Source of the DNA: Neocallimastix lanati (nom. inval.)
Lineage: Eukaryota > Neocallimastigomycota > Neocallimastigomycetes > Neocallimastigales > Neocallimastigaceae
Assembly: GCA_016946835.1 (NCBI GenBank)
Contig: JACVTC010000032.1
Span: forward strand, 702,001-766,000
DNA: 64,000 nt
Direction: 5' to 3'
Shown here: positions 63,373-64,000 of the stretch, piece by piece
Position numbering within the stretch: the stretch's first letter is position 1
How the letters are laid out: each line of letters opens with the position of its first letter
Translations under genes and position numbers: made by a program
Notes under the pieces: model-generated
Told to the model about the DNA's origin: nothing
Database searches by the model: none
The model's input: the letters and a program-made list of their open reading frames with translations, nothing else

Positions 63373-64000
63373 AATTACATAATAATCTATTAGTTACAAG
63401 CCATATTGAAAAATTTTTTTTTATTTTTAATTACATATTATAAATATTTAAATCTGGAATACATATTATAAAATTACTATCAGCCAATTGAGATAGTTTA
63501 TTCGTTTCTAAAGTATTATAAATTTAATGAATTTAATTTAATTTACAATATAAATATTTTTTTTTTTTTTATACAAAAAGGAAAAGTAAAAAAAAAAAAA
63601 AAAAGGTTTTTAAATTATAAAAAAACAAACAAACAAAAAGCAGTTAACATTTACAAAAAGTTTACTAATAAATCAATATTTATTGTACTTTTTGATTTTA
63701 TTATTCATTATAATTATTATTTAGCATTATTTGTTAATAGTTGTTTAGTATTATTTAGCATTTAGTCCTATCTATTATAGTTAAATGATTACTAAATATT
63801 AGAAAGTATATTCAAAAGTGTTTAAAAATTTAGTATTATCAAACCTCTGTTGCATTTCAATTAATTTTCAAAATTTTAGTAGAGAATATTCTATTTTAAT
63901 AGTATTGTTTATAAAACTTTAATTATTAATTTTATTAAAAAATATATTAGAATTTAATTTAATTTAGTTTAATTTTTTTTTTATTTTATTTTTTTATTTT
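60826..64000. other. AT-rich terminal stretch, no gene seen
   Basis: Contains (TATATTTATA)n-type repeats at 60965-61070, a palindromic GAACCATTTAAAATGGTTTC element at 61336-61355, an ATTATTTATTATTCA minisatellite at 62985-63040 and A/T homopolymers. The patches 61310-61440 and 62655-62700 are slightly less AT-rich but hold no open frame. Confidence 0.5.

Overview
The window is an extremely AT-rich eukaryotic nuclear contig. Genes are split by short AT-rich introns (mostly GT..AG, often GTAAxT donors), and intergenic DNA is full of homopolymers and microsatellites. All intact genes end in TAA. The mix of a secreted five-CBM18 polysaccharide deacetylase, a secreted aldose 1-epimerase, Asn-rich low-complexity proteins and LINE/copia remains points to an anaerobic gut fungus (Neocallimastigomycota). 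That placement is inference; Dictyostelium-like amoebae share the base composition but fit the gene content less well.

Layout. 1.2-4.6 kb: 13-exon PRP40 splicing factor (+). 5.3-7.7 kb: 7-exon RPF2 ribosome-biogenesis protein (+). 8.3-9.5 kb: a secreted-protein frame (-) broken by three in-frame TAA codons. 10.9-11.45 kb: an unidentified gene relic. 12.5-14.3 kb: 6-exon BUB3 (+). 15.05-16.2 kb: 8-exon Pin4-type parvulin (-). 18.2-19.7 kb: gene graveyard with a tyrosyl-DNA phosphodiesterase (TDP1) pseudogene and a gamma-tubulin fragment. 23.2-24.4 kb: secreted aldose 1-epimerase (+). 25.1-27.5 kb: LINE 3' fragment followed by a decayed, internally deleted Ty1/copia element. 28.0-31.3 kb: 11-exon gamma-tubulin (-). 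31.7-32.1 kb: minisatellite. 35.3-42.1 kb: 5-exon gene for an about 1,959-residue Asn/Lys-rich protein (+). 44.06-44.63 kb: GC-richer SINE-like insertion with tRNA-like promoter boxes, poly(A) tail and target-site duplication. 45.3-46.1 kb: heptanucleotide array. 48.4-50.1 kb: chitin deacetylase-like gene (+). 51.07-55.2 kb: giant TTTTA-based composite minisatellite. 55.2-58.4 kb: decayed LINE endonuclease and a decayed second deacetylase copy. 58.4-64 kb: no gene recognised.

The intact genes are mostly unrelated housekeeping functions (splicing, ribosome assembly, spindle checkpoint, microtubule nucleation, peptidyl-prolyl isomerisation). Two intronless, slightly GC-richer genes (epimerase, deacetylase) encode secreted carbohydrate-active enzymes. 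I do not see a multi-gene novel system. The most informative signals are the dispersed composite minisatellite, the SINE with an apparent empty paralogous site in the same window, the three-TAA secreted frame, and several pseudogenes that would be missed by ORF calling.
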